Source of the DNA: Taenia hydatigena
Lineage: Eukaryota > Platyhelminthes > Cestoda > Cyclophyllidea > Taeniidae
Reading direction: 5' to 3'
Assembly: GCA_036345935.2 (NCBI GenBank)
Contig: JADWOT020000010.1
Span: 212,943-276,942, forward strand
Length of the DNA: 64,000 nt
In this document: piece by piece, positions 34,532-47,992 of the stretch
Layout: the number at the start of each line of letters is the position of its first letter
Numbering within the stretch: position 1 is the first letter of the stretch
Notes under the pieces: generated by a model
The model's database searches: none
Told to the model about the DNA's origin: nothing
What the model saw: only the letters and a program-made list of their open reading frames with translations
Made by a program: the position numbers and the translations under genes

Positions 34532-36079
34532 TGCGTGCGCGTGGTAAACGCCGCCAATCGTAAGGAATTAAAGTAACCGAACGCATTGTAAAAATAAAAA
34601 GAACCACTGATTGTTAAACATTCTGTTAGTAAATGGTAGGAGAACCAGTCAAACTGAGGCTTCTAATGATGTGCGGATGCTTCAGAATGCCTCAAGTGGG
34701 TCAATCGAAGCAGGTTCGCCCAGTAGTTCAGCGTACCTAATAGGGAGTGAATAAATTGATATGCGTGCAAGTGATCTAAGAACATATTTTGTGCCGCGTT
34801 GCGCTAGTGGCTCATTCAAATCATTTTTTGCACTTCGCGAATTTCTGCATTGTTACAAAAATCTCTGTCAAGACAAGCATCTCGTTGGTGAACAGCGAAA
34901 CTTCACACAAACTACTGACAACTGCCACAAAGAGATCACGGAAATCGAGCATCGCATAAATATTTCTAGTTATAAACCCAGTGTTTTCTTCCAGCGGCTG
35001 ACATCAGAGAGCTAGCACAGATGTTTGGTGTGAAGTCATGTTCATAGTACTACCTGACTAACTTTCAGAATGACCCATAACTCCATGTGCGATGTGCACT
35101 GCCTTAGGTTTCGATGACAAAATAGGAGCCAGTCTTTCACCAGCGTCAGTGGTCTGCTCCATATTTCTAATTTAAGATCATTCTGCATCTTATCAAGTCT
35201 CCGAGAAGCCATTGAGCCAGAGTAAGGTAAAATTTCACGGAGCCAGTTAAACTTGTCCGAGAAGCATTATCAAGCTGAAAAATTGATGGCATTTAGGCAT
35301 AGGTGTAGATTGCTTTCGCTGCGGTCGCTGGTGTCCACATCAAAACTAGAATTATGGAGTCATCAGTCCTTATCAATGCTACTGACAACGATGCAATGAC
35401 GAAATCGGTGTTTTTGGCGAGAATGGATTTTACAAAGTGAATCCGGTATGCATCTGAATGGCCGATCGCGTTCTTCTCATCCATTAGGCCATTAAGTAAT
35501 CCGCTTAATAATTAGCCCTAAGATGTGCGCGCGGTGCGGTGTCACCATTATTGGCATAGCGACGAAGGCATAGCATTGAGGGTAGACACTTCTGAAAAGC
35601 TAGTCAGTAAGTGAAACACTGCTGCGGGCAACGGAGATTGGTGGCATTAAATGAACAAATTAGAAGTGTTGTATGTAAGTAATGTGCAATTGTTAACGAA
35701 GATTTGGTTACTATACTAGAACATGAGAAGTATATTGGGCAAGGCACTTTGAGATAACAGGCTTGTAGTTTGTGGGCTTTTACTCCACCGTTAATCGGTC
35801 CTTACCTTGCATTTTTGTACGGTGGGTATTGATGCAGCTCGGTCTTCAAGCTGTCATTGTTTGGCCGGTCCTACAGGGGTCTAAAAATGATGAAAAGTAG
35901 TGGAAAGGTTGTGGATAGACCAGACATCACTGGGTGTAAAAGACCCATCACTCTCAACTATCATGGCAAGTTATGGCAAGGACTTAAACAAATTGCAAGA
36001 TAGAGGTAAGATGCTCCTACAAATTGGAGAATATATCAATACATAGCAGTTACTGAAGCCGTGCAACACATTTCGCTCC

Positions 36080-36445
36080 GTTTTGGGAGTAAAAGTACAC
36101 CAATGACACCAATGCTACTGCATCCACGACCCAAAGCAACAAATGGCAGACTTTCAGTTCAAGAACAATCAGAGAAACACTGCTACACGCAAGCAATTGC
36201 ATTGCTAGCATTTTAATTGTTCTCTACTCCTTTGAAATGCACGATTTCGACTGCTATTACTCCGACTTGAATGATGGCTTTGAATTGCTCTAGATGGCTG
36301 CCACCAAGTGTGCTTGTAGATAAATATGCATCCTTAATCGCGCGCATTGGTTCTGACTCGTTGAAGCTGGCTTGGTCGATAGACCCATTCACACAAAACC
36401 CTAGTTTGCCTAATTTTAAGCGTTTGTCACGCTAAGAAGTAGCTC
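36080..36445 (+). repeat. Remnant of second sequence family, tandem unit 2
   Basis: Exact counterpart of 26870-27235. Confidence 0.4.
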
Positions 36446-36474
36446 ACCCATAGAGACTCTTTTCCACCTATCTG

Positions 36475-37110
36475 TGCTACAATGTCATGGAAATCTAGTG
36501 ACCATCAATTCTATTTGATGAGGAGAGAATAACGCACTATACTAAAATAGGTCATTTAGCAAAGGTTGTAATGCCAAGAAGTTTTTGATTTTTTTGTAAT
36601 TTGTTTAGTTATTGATCGCCTTACCATAAAGGGTATAAAGGGCTGACAGTGCATACAATTGTGCTGGGTACTATGAAGAGTATAATGACTAGGATAGAAG
36701 GCATTAATTTCCCTGCGCCACAGTGATAGCTATTCACAGCACATCCTTGGCAATTAAATGCCACGCAATGACACACTTGGATAGGATTCATTGCAATAAG
36801 CTATTTACGGCATTTTGCATTCCTTTTTTCAAGAATGAAAATGTATTCTTGACAAAGCGCTCGAGAATTTAAAAAAAAATCCAAGGGTTAAGGAAGCATA
36901 GAGAGCTATAAGTGTGCCCTGATTAAGGACAGAGAAGTAGGAAGTACCGCTGCATTATCCGCGGATTTAATTTTGACCGAATGGATGTGATTTTATTCCA
37001 ACTAAACGAACTGTCATTGACAGGTTGCAATTTCGTCTTCTACGTGCTGCGTTCGGTCCAAAAGGCTATTGTCTCAATAATGCAAATAAAGAGGAGAGTG
37101 CCTCGTCTTT
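36475..37110 (+). pseudogene. Zinc-finger pseudogene, tandem unit 2
   Basis: Counterpart of 27265-27900 with the same lost ligands, exon 4 deletion and exon 5 frameshift. Confidence 0.65.
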
Positions 37111-38034
37111 CATTGCAAAGTAATACAAATGACACTGACAATATATAAGGATAGGTGTGCTATTTGTCTATTTCCCGTCATTAAAAATGTCCCAGCAAGA
37201 TTTTGAAGCACAAAAGCGAAGGAAGGGAAGTTCTACTCAAAAGTGCTGCTAAGCATTGATTGTTTCTGGTGACGCCCCTCATCGAAATCATCATTACTTT
37301 AATCGTGTAGAAAGTATTCTAGAACAGTGCAAATTGATCCATGTAGATTGGCTTGCGCGACATCAAGAAGCACTGTGCATGGTGCATTAATTAGTCTTAA
37401 GGAAAATTTAACTAGTCGTCGCAATCAAAAGACGGATATTTAAATGCATCACACATCATAGGAGTTTTTCTTTTCCTTATTATAATAGAGAATTTTTATT
37501 AAACTGGTGCAGAGGGGTCGAGAAACGGGTAAGATTTTCTCGTTGCTGTAACAGTTCTGGTGAACTAATTAGGTCTGCTCCTTGCTCGTGAATAAATGAA
37601 ACACACGTCAGCAGTTAGCTAAGCAGCATTTAGGTTCCATTAAACTCATGTCTAAGCAGGCGCCATTGTAAAACTGATCCATTTAAGAAAAAATAGATAA
37701 CTTGTACATCCACATTTAAATCCACTTAAATTTAGAGGCCTTAAGCCGGTTACGCTCTCGGATCACAGATATGAAGAAAGATAACACCTCTTAGCGTAGT
37801 TTATGCATTTTCCTCCAATATTTTTCAGGGTAATATAGGCAAAGTGCACCTGATGCAAAATAAGGTAGCGTCAATTATGATGCATGCAGATATTATTGGC
37901 AAAGATTACAGGAAGTAAGTAGTAAGCAATACGGAAGCAGGTTAGTTAAGCGAACAAGCTATTGCGTTTTGTGCTACACGTAGTTACCCAAGAGTTTATT
38001 GATGAAGAATCTTTTTCTTTATATCCAACACCAG

Positions 38035-38119
38035 TAGTAGTATTGATGACAGCGGTGGTGGAACCAACTATTTTGAAAACGAAAGCCAGCTGATTGATCA
38101 GCAGATCGATTGGTTTCTC
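38035..38119 (+). CDS. Candidate orphan exon, tandem unit 2
   Basis: Identical copy of 28825-28909 with the same acceptor and GTAAGC donor. Confidence 0.25.
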
Positions 38120-40454
38120 GTAAGCAGGTGGATTAATCTGTAGGACTCAGAGGATTCCACAGTGATTAGGCACGTTAGTAGCACCTCAAGATGCTAGTGC
38201 AATGGAGGTGCAAATTGACGGCATGTGTGCGCTTTTGGCCATCCTTCATTGGGCAGCGCTGCCAAAAATGGCTACGACAAAGAGAACTCACGTAGAAGAT
38301 CGCCGCTAAGCAGCATGAAGCAGTAAGAAGACATTAGATAAAGTGGATCCAGAGGCAAGAAACAGTTAGTCCATGTGTCATCGCAAATGACTGAGAGATA
38401 AAACTTCCATTGATGCGCTTTTGCTCGTGATGCTCCAAGTCAATTTTATCGTTGAATCGTTGCAGACCTGCTATGCAGGCCTACCTTAGTAACCCTGCAC
38501 CACAAAAAGTGCGTTTTATTTCAGGACGAGGATTCTTCGCCAAATCACACGCTCTACTCGCACAGCCACCTTTCACCTGGCATCAACGCGTCAAAATTTA
38601 AAGCGCATTCTGTGGTTTGCCTGCTGCTAAATAATAAATTTGCCAAATAGCCCTAATAACTGCTACAACGCATTCACGTCTGCCATGCACCTCACTGCAT
38701 TTTAAATTTAGACCCGTTAACTGTCGCTTTAGCCACAGGCATGGTGCTTAGCAATAAAATCACCGTCATTAAGGAATGCTGGTCAGTAGTCGCATTGTCT
38801 AAGCATCCTCTGTTGAGCTACTTCAAGTGTCGTGCTAACAATTTGTAGGGATTGATGACCAAAGTTCTTCACCTACATTAAAAGCATCGATTTGTTCTAA
38901 GCGGTATTTAGATAGAGGAGCTTTCCTCATTTGACTTTTACGCTTTTCCTCTCACTCCAAGTCATTTATCGATAAAAATACCACTCTCATCACAACGCCT
39001 TTAAGTGAGACGTTCCTCAACGTGCTTGTCATTTCTTGCTGCCATTTTTTCAACAGCATCTTTTTGCTTTGTGAGCGCACAGGGTAGCAAAGAAGACCGT
39101 AGCGCCTACTTTCACTGAAGTTTTGTTGTCTTTGCGATTCGCGATGCCATACCAAAGAATTCCTCACTTATGACGAAATAGTTGTCAAACGGAGTAACAC
39201 TTGCTGTGAGGGTGAGGTGTCGAAGGTGCTTAGTAAATAAAATAATAGTCCTTTGTATCAACATAGTGAGTGGCAAATCAAATGGATCATTCCGTAGGAT
39301 GCGAAACAATCCAGAACCAAACTAACATAATGAAAGCTTAAGGAACGGTTGGGCATGAAGTGAGCGATGAAGATATTGTGCACTAACCTTGGCGAATCCA
39401 GTCACTTCACCTCGATGGCTAATTTCTGTCGTCACATTAACACTGCTTTAATAGGACAACCTGATTACGTGACTTCACCAGCATTGATTGGAATCAAGGT
39501 GTTACGTGTTTGCGTCGTGCAATTATTGAATTATCATGGCTACATGCCGCTCCATGCATCCGGAACTTTCAGATGTTTAAAAGCATTTGCATTGTTTCTT
39601 GATAGATATGGCTGGTGCATCACCGCAGTGCATTCCTTAGCTTAGCTTCGATCCTCACTACGTGTACAATGTTGTGCCAGTGGTCACAACTCCTACTCAA
39701 GTGATTCTTGTGTGTGGGAGCGTCACTGTTAACAGCCTGCTCTAAGCTACCACGAGAGCAAAGTACGTGGAACGTAAGTTATTAATGTCAGCAAAATAGT
39801 ACGTGCACGAAGTAAAATCTGCAGTGAGCTTGCGTGCTCCTAGCCAAGAAAGGTGTCTAACGGTCGTTAACCACCCATCTCCACTTCACAGGTTAAAAGC
39901 ACTCTACCTGAAATTGAATGGCAGAGAGCATGACACTGAAGCATGCCTTCTGATGGTGTTTACTAATACAAGAAGCCACAATACGTTACTTGAGTCCACG
40001 TGTGACTACATGTGCATCGCAAAGAATGACTGTTTGTCAGCTCTCTGTGAGACTCCCACGCATCTCTACTACCCGATTGACGTTGGTGCATGTGATTTAG
40101 GCTCACCTTTTCCACAAAGTGGACTTCCTTAGTTGCGAAACTATGATGGATTTCTTTCCATTTCTATCTGATATCTTTCAACTACGGTGTAGTAGTGCAA
40201 TATGCGAAGCAAAATGCGGTTTATTTAGCCAAGTTTTTGCAAAAAAGACTTTAAAGAATGCAAAAAGCAGGCTATTTAAATAGAAAGAATAGCTCTTTCT
40301 TATCACATCAAATTAGACTTGCGATTCTAGCCTATAAATGTCGTTAATGCAGGCGTTTTACTTTACGAAAAATTGGACCGAAATAAATCCATATCCCGAA
40401 ATTCGCTGACAGAATTCGCATTACCACGCAACGAAAGAATAAGCATTTTTCATT

Positions 40455-41623
40455 TTATCGGCAAATTTTGAGACGATAGCCCATGGGATCGAATGCAGCA
40501 CGCAGAAGTTGAAGACGCAACCGGTTAATGACATCTCGTTCGGTGGGATGCTGCTGTTCCGTGTGGAATAACACTACATCCAACCGGTCAAATGTAAATC
40601 TGCAAATAGTGCACTGGTAATCTTTGCTACCCTGTTCTTTAGCAGGGCACTCTTGTTGCTCTTCGGGTTCAGGGAATTCAGGAGGCTCTAGGTTCATGGG
40701 CCTTCTGCACTTTTCTTCAAATATCGGGCTTGACGCTGTTGGCAAAGTTCTGTCTTTGGAAGAAAACAAACGTATAAAGTGTGTTTTAGTGCCTAAACGG
40801 AATGAATAAAGAACACCGGCTACAATCACACCTTACCTAAGTGTGCCATTGTATGACGAGCCGTGTCCGTAAGTGTGCTGAAACCCTCGAGGCAAAGCAC
40901 GCAGATGTAGAACTTGCAACCGCTATGACGCAGGAGGTGCCGGTGCATCTTGCTTAAGTCGCTGTGCTCTTTGCCACACACAGTGCATTTGTATCTATCA
41001 TTTGTCTTCTCACCTTCCAGGACAGAACAAATTAAAGAGAAAAAAACTGCATAAAAAGGAAGATTTTTCTTTGACGGTAAGCAATAGTGCATTAACTGGC
41101 ATATTTTAGCATACTACATCATATTTTAGATGAGAATGACTTCGCAGGTGCTACAATACACGGCTTCACACCATAGATGCGTACAGAACAAATCCATGAG
41201 GTACTTTAGCTGCATCTCTCGGTCAGCTACAAATGGATTCTTGATGGCTTCCCCACGAAGGACGTATTTGAGTCGGGAATCCTTGCTTTTAAGCATCTTC
41301 TAATGTAAATACAGATAAAATAATTGCAAAATCTAGTTAAAGGCATGCGACTGATGTCAAATTGCGCACTTGCCTCTATCGTGTCGAGGAAACCAATCTT
41401 GTCTTTAGGATGGATAGCAAGTGCTTCGATTATTCTTTTTACGTCTTCCATTTCCTCGTTAGAACCTGTAATTTAGGCATCCAAAGCCTCGATTTGCTTT
41501 TACACATTTTCTCTAAGCCTCGAGAAATACAAGTAAAACTTACGCAAACCATGAAGCATCTCTTATTTGGCACATTTATGCTGTCTTACCTTCCTCATGC
41601 TTTGCTTCTCGACCTCGGCTCAT
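40455..41623 (-). CDS. Intact five-exon, three-finger C2H2 zinc-finger gene, tandem unit 2
   Basis: Exons 41623-41590, 41465-41374, 41299-41170, 41013-40837, 40753-40455. No difference from the unit 1 gene was seen in exons or introns, so the two predict the same 243-residue protein. The downstream flank within the unit carries two of the three differences that tell the units apart. If both copies are real, expression would double the dose of one protein; if one is an assembly duplicate, there is a single gene. Short-read coverage would decide. Confidence 0.8.
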
Positions 41624-43741
41624 CATCTTTAAAGTTGGGTGAATGAACATCGTTTCCATCCCTCGTAATGCTGACCATGCAAGCTAATCTTACTCGTGGA
41701 ACCTCAATTTGCTCCAATTAAAGTGGTAAAAATTATGCATTGCAGTTTGAAAGCGTCCTGTTTATTCAACGTCCAACGTTTCACAGTTGAATACTGATAT
41801 TCCTGGACCAGTTAACTAAGTGCGCCAACAGTTGTTTCGCGTTCCAATGTAGAAGGCGTGCAAACCATAAGACGTGCGGGTGCCATCCAATGTGTTTCCA
41901 TTATCCCCACTCGTTTATATATTCATAAAAAATAGTTGAACACTCCGCGTTTTGTGGAGACAGCTTTGACTAATAAAGCAAAAAGCCGATCCCGCCTCAA
42001 AAAAATTGATAAGCTATCAATTACTTAAAGCTAAGCTACCGACTGATCTGAATAGCATTCAAACAGCGCTTAATTTGCCATCGTTTATTGGCATTATTTC
42101 TTCCGTCGAAGCCTCGGCATTGCAAACGTACACAAGGTAAACCAGTTTTGCGAGTAGGAGCGGTGTTCCTAGTTGGCTGTCAATAATAAAATGCAGCCGG
42201 TCTTTCCTAGGTAACTCTTGCAGCATGTTGCACTCTTCGCCTGTGTCACTTATCCAATTTTCGCATTTCACTAACTAAAAGAGTCCTCTTGGAATTGGTG
42301 CACTAGTGCTTGGAATTGCAATCTCTTGGCTATATTCTTATGCCATCCTAAACCCTTTGAAGTTAAGGCAGCACAATTTATTGTTGACGGAATGCAATGA
42401 CTTGCACAGAATTATCTTGCTCATGCAAAATGCCAAACGGGTTTAAGTATAAGTAATCAAACTGGGGCATAGGTAGGAATGCCAATGCTTGCATGACACT
42501 ACATGCGAATCAGGATCAACACTGACGCACTTTGAAAAATGGTAAATACTTATCGCTCACTATAACAATGGGCTTGAGATAGGAAGACCATGGTTACCTA
42601 CTATTTGATAGTAAAAAGCAATTTCCAATGGCGTATGCAGAGGCCATATGTAAAGGGACAACATGGAACAACGCCTAAAGGACGAGAGGACTATCATTTA
42701 TACTCCGTTCGAATGTTTGCTTAGAATGAGAAGCATTCGATGAAAACAGGAACCCCTTAGCAAATCAATCTCTACCTAAAGACACTGTAGGGGAGATATA
42801 CTGCAAAGCTGCCAAACGCGACTGACGCAAAAGTTTAATATCCTTTTAGAACTGCTTGGTTGCTGCAAAGCACTAGATTAAATAAGGAAAAAAAGTAACT
42901 ACATTGCGATCCTGAAACGCACGTGCATATATGAAGACCGCGCACAGATCACTACACGAGTAACATCGAAAGTATTCGCTTTATGACGAAATATTGTAAA
43001 ACTATATCTAGTAACTAAAGCAAATAGTTCTGCATCATACAGAGACCAGTCGCAAATTATTTATGCTGGTAACAAAGTTAGAACACATCCGTAACTTAAA
43101 ATTTCGGACTTCTTAAGCCGATGAGAAGCGGTGCACCTATTTAAAAGTGCACGACCAGCGAACAAATCGTATTTGCTACGTGTCCACCTAAATAGTTGTT
43201 TCCAATGATCTCCTTTTCATGGAATGTTTCCATCCATTTTCATGTATTTGCCAATGCATTTGCAGGCTTTAATAGTATAAGGTAAAATAATGGGGTCGGT
43301 GTGATATACAACTAAAGGCATCAGCGATTGCATATAACAAAGCTTTTTGCAGTGTTCTTTAATATTGGCAGCCCTTTCTTAATATGGAGTTACAGTACAT
43401 ACAACCATCACTTGCTAAAATGCGTAGATAGGGATATAATTGGGAAAAGCATAATTTTTCGGATTCCATCCTGCAAAGCAAAGACAAATATGGAAGGCTG
43501 TTTTCTAAAATATGTACCTATTCATCGAGCAACGGGTCGTTGTTTTTTTAATTACCCTTGAACGGCCAATATTTTGCTCGTTTTATCAAGCAATTGAGGG
43601 TAAAATTTGCTTGAAGGTGCTTCTAGACTTGCAGAATCTACGATTTTTCATGCCTCTAGATTTTAGCGTAAGCAGAATGATTAAACTATCTGTCATGACA
43701 TCGCGCTGACAACCGGTGTTAGTGGTGACGGAGGCTGTACG
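41624..43741. other. 3' third of tandem unit 2, no gene supported
   Basis: Repeat of 32414-34531. It differs at 42140. No recognisable genes. Confidence 0.4.
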
Positions 43742-45399
43742 TGCGTGCGCGTGGTAAACGCCGCCAATCGTAAGGAATTAAAGTAACCGAACGCATTGTA
43801 AAAATAAAAAGAACCACTGATTGTTAAACATTCTGTTAGTAAATGGTAGGAGAACCAGTCAAACTGAGGCTTCTAATGATGTGCGGATGCTTCAGAATGC
43901 CTCAAGTGGGTCAATCGAAGCAGGTTCGCCCAGTAGTTCAGCGTACCTAATAGGGAGTGAATAAATTGATATGCGTGCAAGTGATCTAAGAACATATTTT
44001 GTGCCGCGTTGCGCTAGTGGCTCATTCAAATCATTTTTTGCACTTCGCGAATTTCTGCATTGTTACAAAAATCTCTGTCAAGACAAGCATCTCGTTGGTG
44101 AACAGCGAAACTTCACACAAACTACTGACAACTGCCACAAAGAGATCACGGAAATCGAGCATCGCATAAATATTTCTAGTTATAAACCCAGTGTTTTCTT
44201 CCAGCGGCTGACATCAGAGAGCTAGCACAGATGTTTGGTGTGAAGTCATGTTCATAGTACTACCTGACTAACTTTCAGAATGACCCATAACTCCATGTGC
44301 GATGTGCACTGCCTTAGGTTTCGATGACAAAATAGGAGCCAGTCTTTCACCAGCGTCAGTGGTCTGCTCCATATTTCTAATTTAAGATCATTCTGCATCT
44401 TATCAAGTCTCCGAGAAGCCATTGAGCCAGAGTAAGGTAAAATTTCACGGAGCCAGTTAAACTTGTCCGAGAAGCATTATCAAGCTGAAAAATTGATGGC
44501 ATTTAGGCATAGGTGTAGATTGCTTTCGCTGCGGTCGCTGGTGTCCACATCAAAACTAGAATTATGGAGTCATCAGTCCTTATCAATGCTACTGACAACG
44601 ATGCAATGACGAAATCGGTGTTTTTGGCGAGAATGGATTTTACAAAGTGAATCCGGTATGCATATGCATAGCCAATCGCGTTCTTCTCATCCATTAAGCC
44701 ATTAAGTAGTCTGCTTAATAATTAGCCCTAAGATGTGCGCGCGGTGCGGTGTCACTATTATTGGCATATCAACGAAGGCGTAGCATTGAGGAGAGATAGT
44801 ACTGAGAAGCTAGTTAGTAAATGAAACACTCTGCTTCAGACAACGGGAAATGGTTACTTTATTAGAGCATGCCGCATTTGGCAGAAAACCTATGGGAAGA
44901 ATTTTGGGCAATGTACTTTAAGATAACAGGCTTGTAGCGTGTGGGCTTTTACCTTGCAAGTTCTGTATGGTGAGCATCAATGTAGCTCGGTCTACGAGCT
45001 GTCATTGTTTGGCTGGTCCTACAGGGGCCTAAAAATGATGAAAAGTAGTGGAAAGGTTGTGGATAGATCAGACATTACATCAGACATTACTAGCAATTGC
45101 ATTGCTAGCAATTTACTTGTTCTCTACTCCTTTGAAATGTACGATTGCGATTGCTATTACTCCGACTTGAATGATCATTAAAGCAATTAATCAAGGAAAT
45201 GGCTTCGAATTGCTCTAACTAGCCGCCGCCAAGTGTGCTCTTAGATAAATATGCATCCTTAATCGTGCGCATTGGTTCTGACTCGTTAAAGCTGGCTTGG
45301 TCGATGGACCCATTCACACAAAACTCTAGTTTATCTAATTTTGAGCGTTTGTCACGCTAAGAAGTGGCTCACCCATAGAGACTCTGTTCCACCCATCTG

Positions 45400-46035
45400 T
45401 GCTACAGTGTCGTGTAAAGCTAGTGACCATCAATTCTATTTGGTGAGGAGAGAATAACGCACTATACTAAAATAGGTCATTTAGCAAAGGTTGTAATGCC
45501 AAGAAGTTTTTGATTTTTTTGTAATTTGTTTAGTTATTGATCGCCTTACCATAAAGGGTATAAAGGGCTGACAGTGCATACAATTGTGCTGGGTACTATG
45601 AAGAGTATAATGACTAGGATAGAAGGCATTAATTTCCCTGCGCCACAGTGATAGCTATTCACAGCACATCCTTGGCAATTAAATGCCACGCAATGACACA
45701 CTTGGATAGGATTCATTGCAATAAGCTATTTACGGCATTTTGCATTCCTTTTTTCAAGAATGAAAATGTATTCTTGACAAAGCGCTCGAGAATTTAAAAA
45801 AAAATCCAAGGGTTAAGGAAGCATAGAGAGCTATAAGTGTGCCCTGATTAAGGACAGAGAAGTAGGAAGTACCGCTGCATTATCCGCGGATTTAATTTTG
45901 ACCGAATGGATGTGATTTTATTCCAACTAAACGAACTGTCATTGACAGGTTGCAATTTCGTCTTCTACGTGCTGCGTTCGGTCCAAAAGGCTATTGTCTC
46001 AATAATGCAAATAAAGAGGAGAGTGCCTCGTCTTT
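45400..46035 (+). pseudogene. Zinc-finger pseudogene, third copy
   Basis: Counterpart of 27265-27900, inside a tract nearly identical to units 1 and 2. It shows the same disabling changes. Confidence 0.62.
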
Positions 46036-47992
46036 CATTGCAAAGTAATACAAATGACACTGACAATATATAAGGATAGGTGTGCTATTTGTCTATTTCC
46101 CGTCATTAAAAATGTCCCAGCAAGATTTTGAAGCACAAAAGCGAAGGAAGGGAAGTTCTACTCAAAAGTGCTGCTAAGCATTGATTGTTTCTGGTGACGC
46201 CCCTCATCGAAATCATCATTACTTTAATCGTGTAGAAAGTATTCTAGAACAGTGCAAATTGATCCATGTAGATTGGCTTGCGCGACATCAAGAAGCACTG
46301 TGCATGGTGCATTGATTAGTCTTAAGGAAAATTTAACTAGTCGTCGCAATCAAAAGACGGATATTTAAATGCATCACACATCATAGGAGTTTTTCTTTTC
46401 CTTATTATAATAGAGAATTTTCATTAAACTCATGCAGAGGGGTCGAGAAACGAGAAAGATTTCTCGTTGCTGTAACAGCTCTGGTTAACTAATGAGGTCT
46501 GCTCCTTGCTCATGAATAAGTGAAACACACATCAACAGCTAGCTGAGCAACATTTAGGTTCCATTAAACTCATGTCTAAGCAGGCGCCATTGTAAAACTG
46601 ATCCATTTAAGAAAAAATAGATAACTTGTACATCCACCTTTGATTCCACTTAAATTTGGGGGCCTTAACCCGGTTACTCTCCCGGATCATAATTATAAAG
46701 AAAGATAACACCTCTTAGCGTAGTTGATGCATTTTCCTCCAATATCTTTCAGGGTAACATAGTAAATATTAAATAGTAAATAGTAAATAAAATAAAAGTC
46801 CTTTGAATCACCATAGTGAGTGACAAATCAAATGGATCATTCCGTAGGATGCGAAACAATCCAGAACCAAACTAACATAATGAAAGCTTAAGGAACGGTT
46901 GGGCATGAAGTGAGCGATGAAGATATTGTGCACTAACCTTGGCGAATCCAGTCACTTCACCTCGATGTCTAATTTCTGTTTTCACATTAGCACTGCTTTA
47001 ATAGGACAACCCGATTACGTGACTTCACCAGGAGTGATTGGAACCAAGGTGCTACGTGTTTGCTTCGTGCGATTATTGAATTATCTTGGCTACATACCTC
47101 TCCGTGCATGCGAAACTTTCAGATGTTTCTTGTTTTTTGACAGATATAGCTGGTGCATCACCGCAGTGCATTCCTTAGCTTAGCTTCGATCCTCACTACG
47201 TGTACAATGTTGTGCCAGTGGTCACAACTCCTACTCAAGTGATTCTTGTGTGTGGGAGCGTCACTGTTAACAGCCTGCTCTAAGCTACCACGAGAGCAAA
47301 GTACGTGGAACGTAAGTTATTAATGTCAGCAAAATAGTACGTGCACGAAGTAAAATCTGCAGTGAGCTTGCGTGCTCCTAGCCAAGAAAGGTGTCTAACG
47401 GTCGTTAACCACCCATCTCCACTTCACAGGTTGAAAGCACTCTACCTGAAATTGAATGGCAGAGAGCATGACACTGAAGCATGCCTTCTGATGGTGTTTA
47501 CTAATACAAGAAGCCACAATACGTTACTTGAGTCCACGTGTGACTACATGTGCATCGCAAAGAATGACTGTTTGTCAGCTCTCTGTGAGACTCCCACGCA
47601 TCTCTAATACCCGATTGACGTTGGTGGATGTGATTTAGGCTCACCTTTTCCACAAAGTGGACTTCCTTAGTTGCGAAACTATGATGGATTTCTTTCCGTT
47701 TCTCTTTGATATCTATTAACTACGGTGTGGTAGCGCAAGATCCGAAGCGAAATCCGGTTTATTTAGCCAAATTTTAACAAAAAATGCTTTGGAAAAGGCG
47801 AAAAGCAGGCCGCTTAAACGGAAAGGCTGGCCCTTCCTCATCACATCAAATTAGACTTGCGATTCTAGCCTGTAAATGTCGTTAATGCTGGTGTTTTACT
47901 TTACAAAAAATTTATGCAAAATTAATTCATCTCTTGAAATTCGCTGGCAGAATTCGCATTGCCACGCAACGAAAGAATAAGTATTCTTCATT

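Larger units (their letters stand above)
34532..43741 (+). repeat. Tandem segmental duplication, unit 2 (9,210 bases)
   Basis: Near-exact repeat of 25322-34531. The join with the third copy at 43741/43742 has the same sequence as the join at 34531/34532, so the whole unit was copied with one breakpoint. All features of unit 1 recur at +9,210. Confidence 0.97.
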
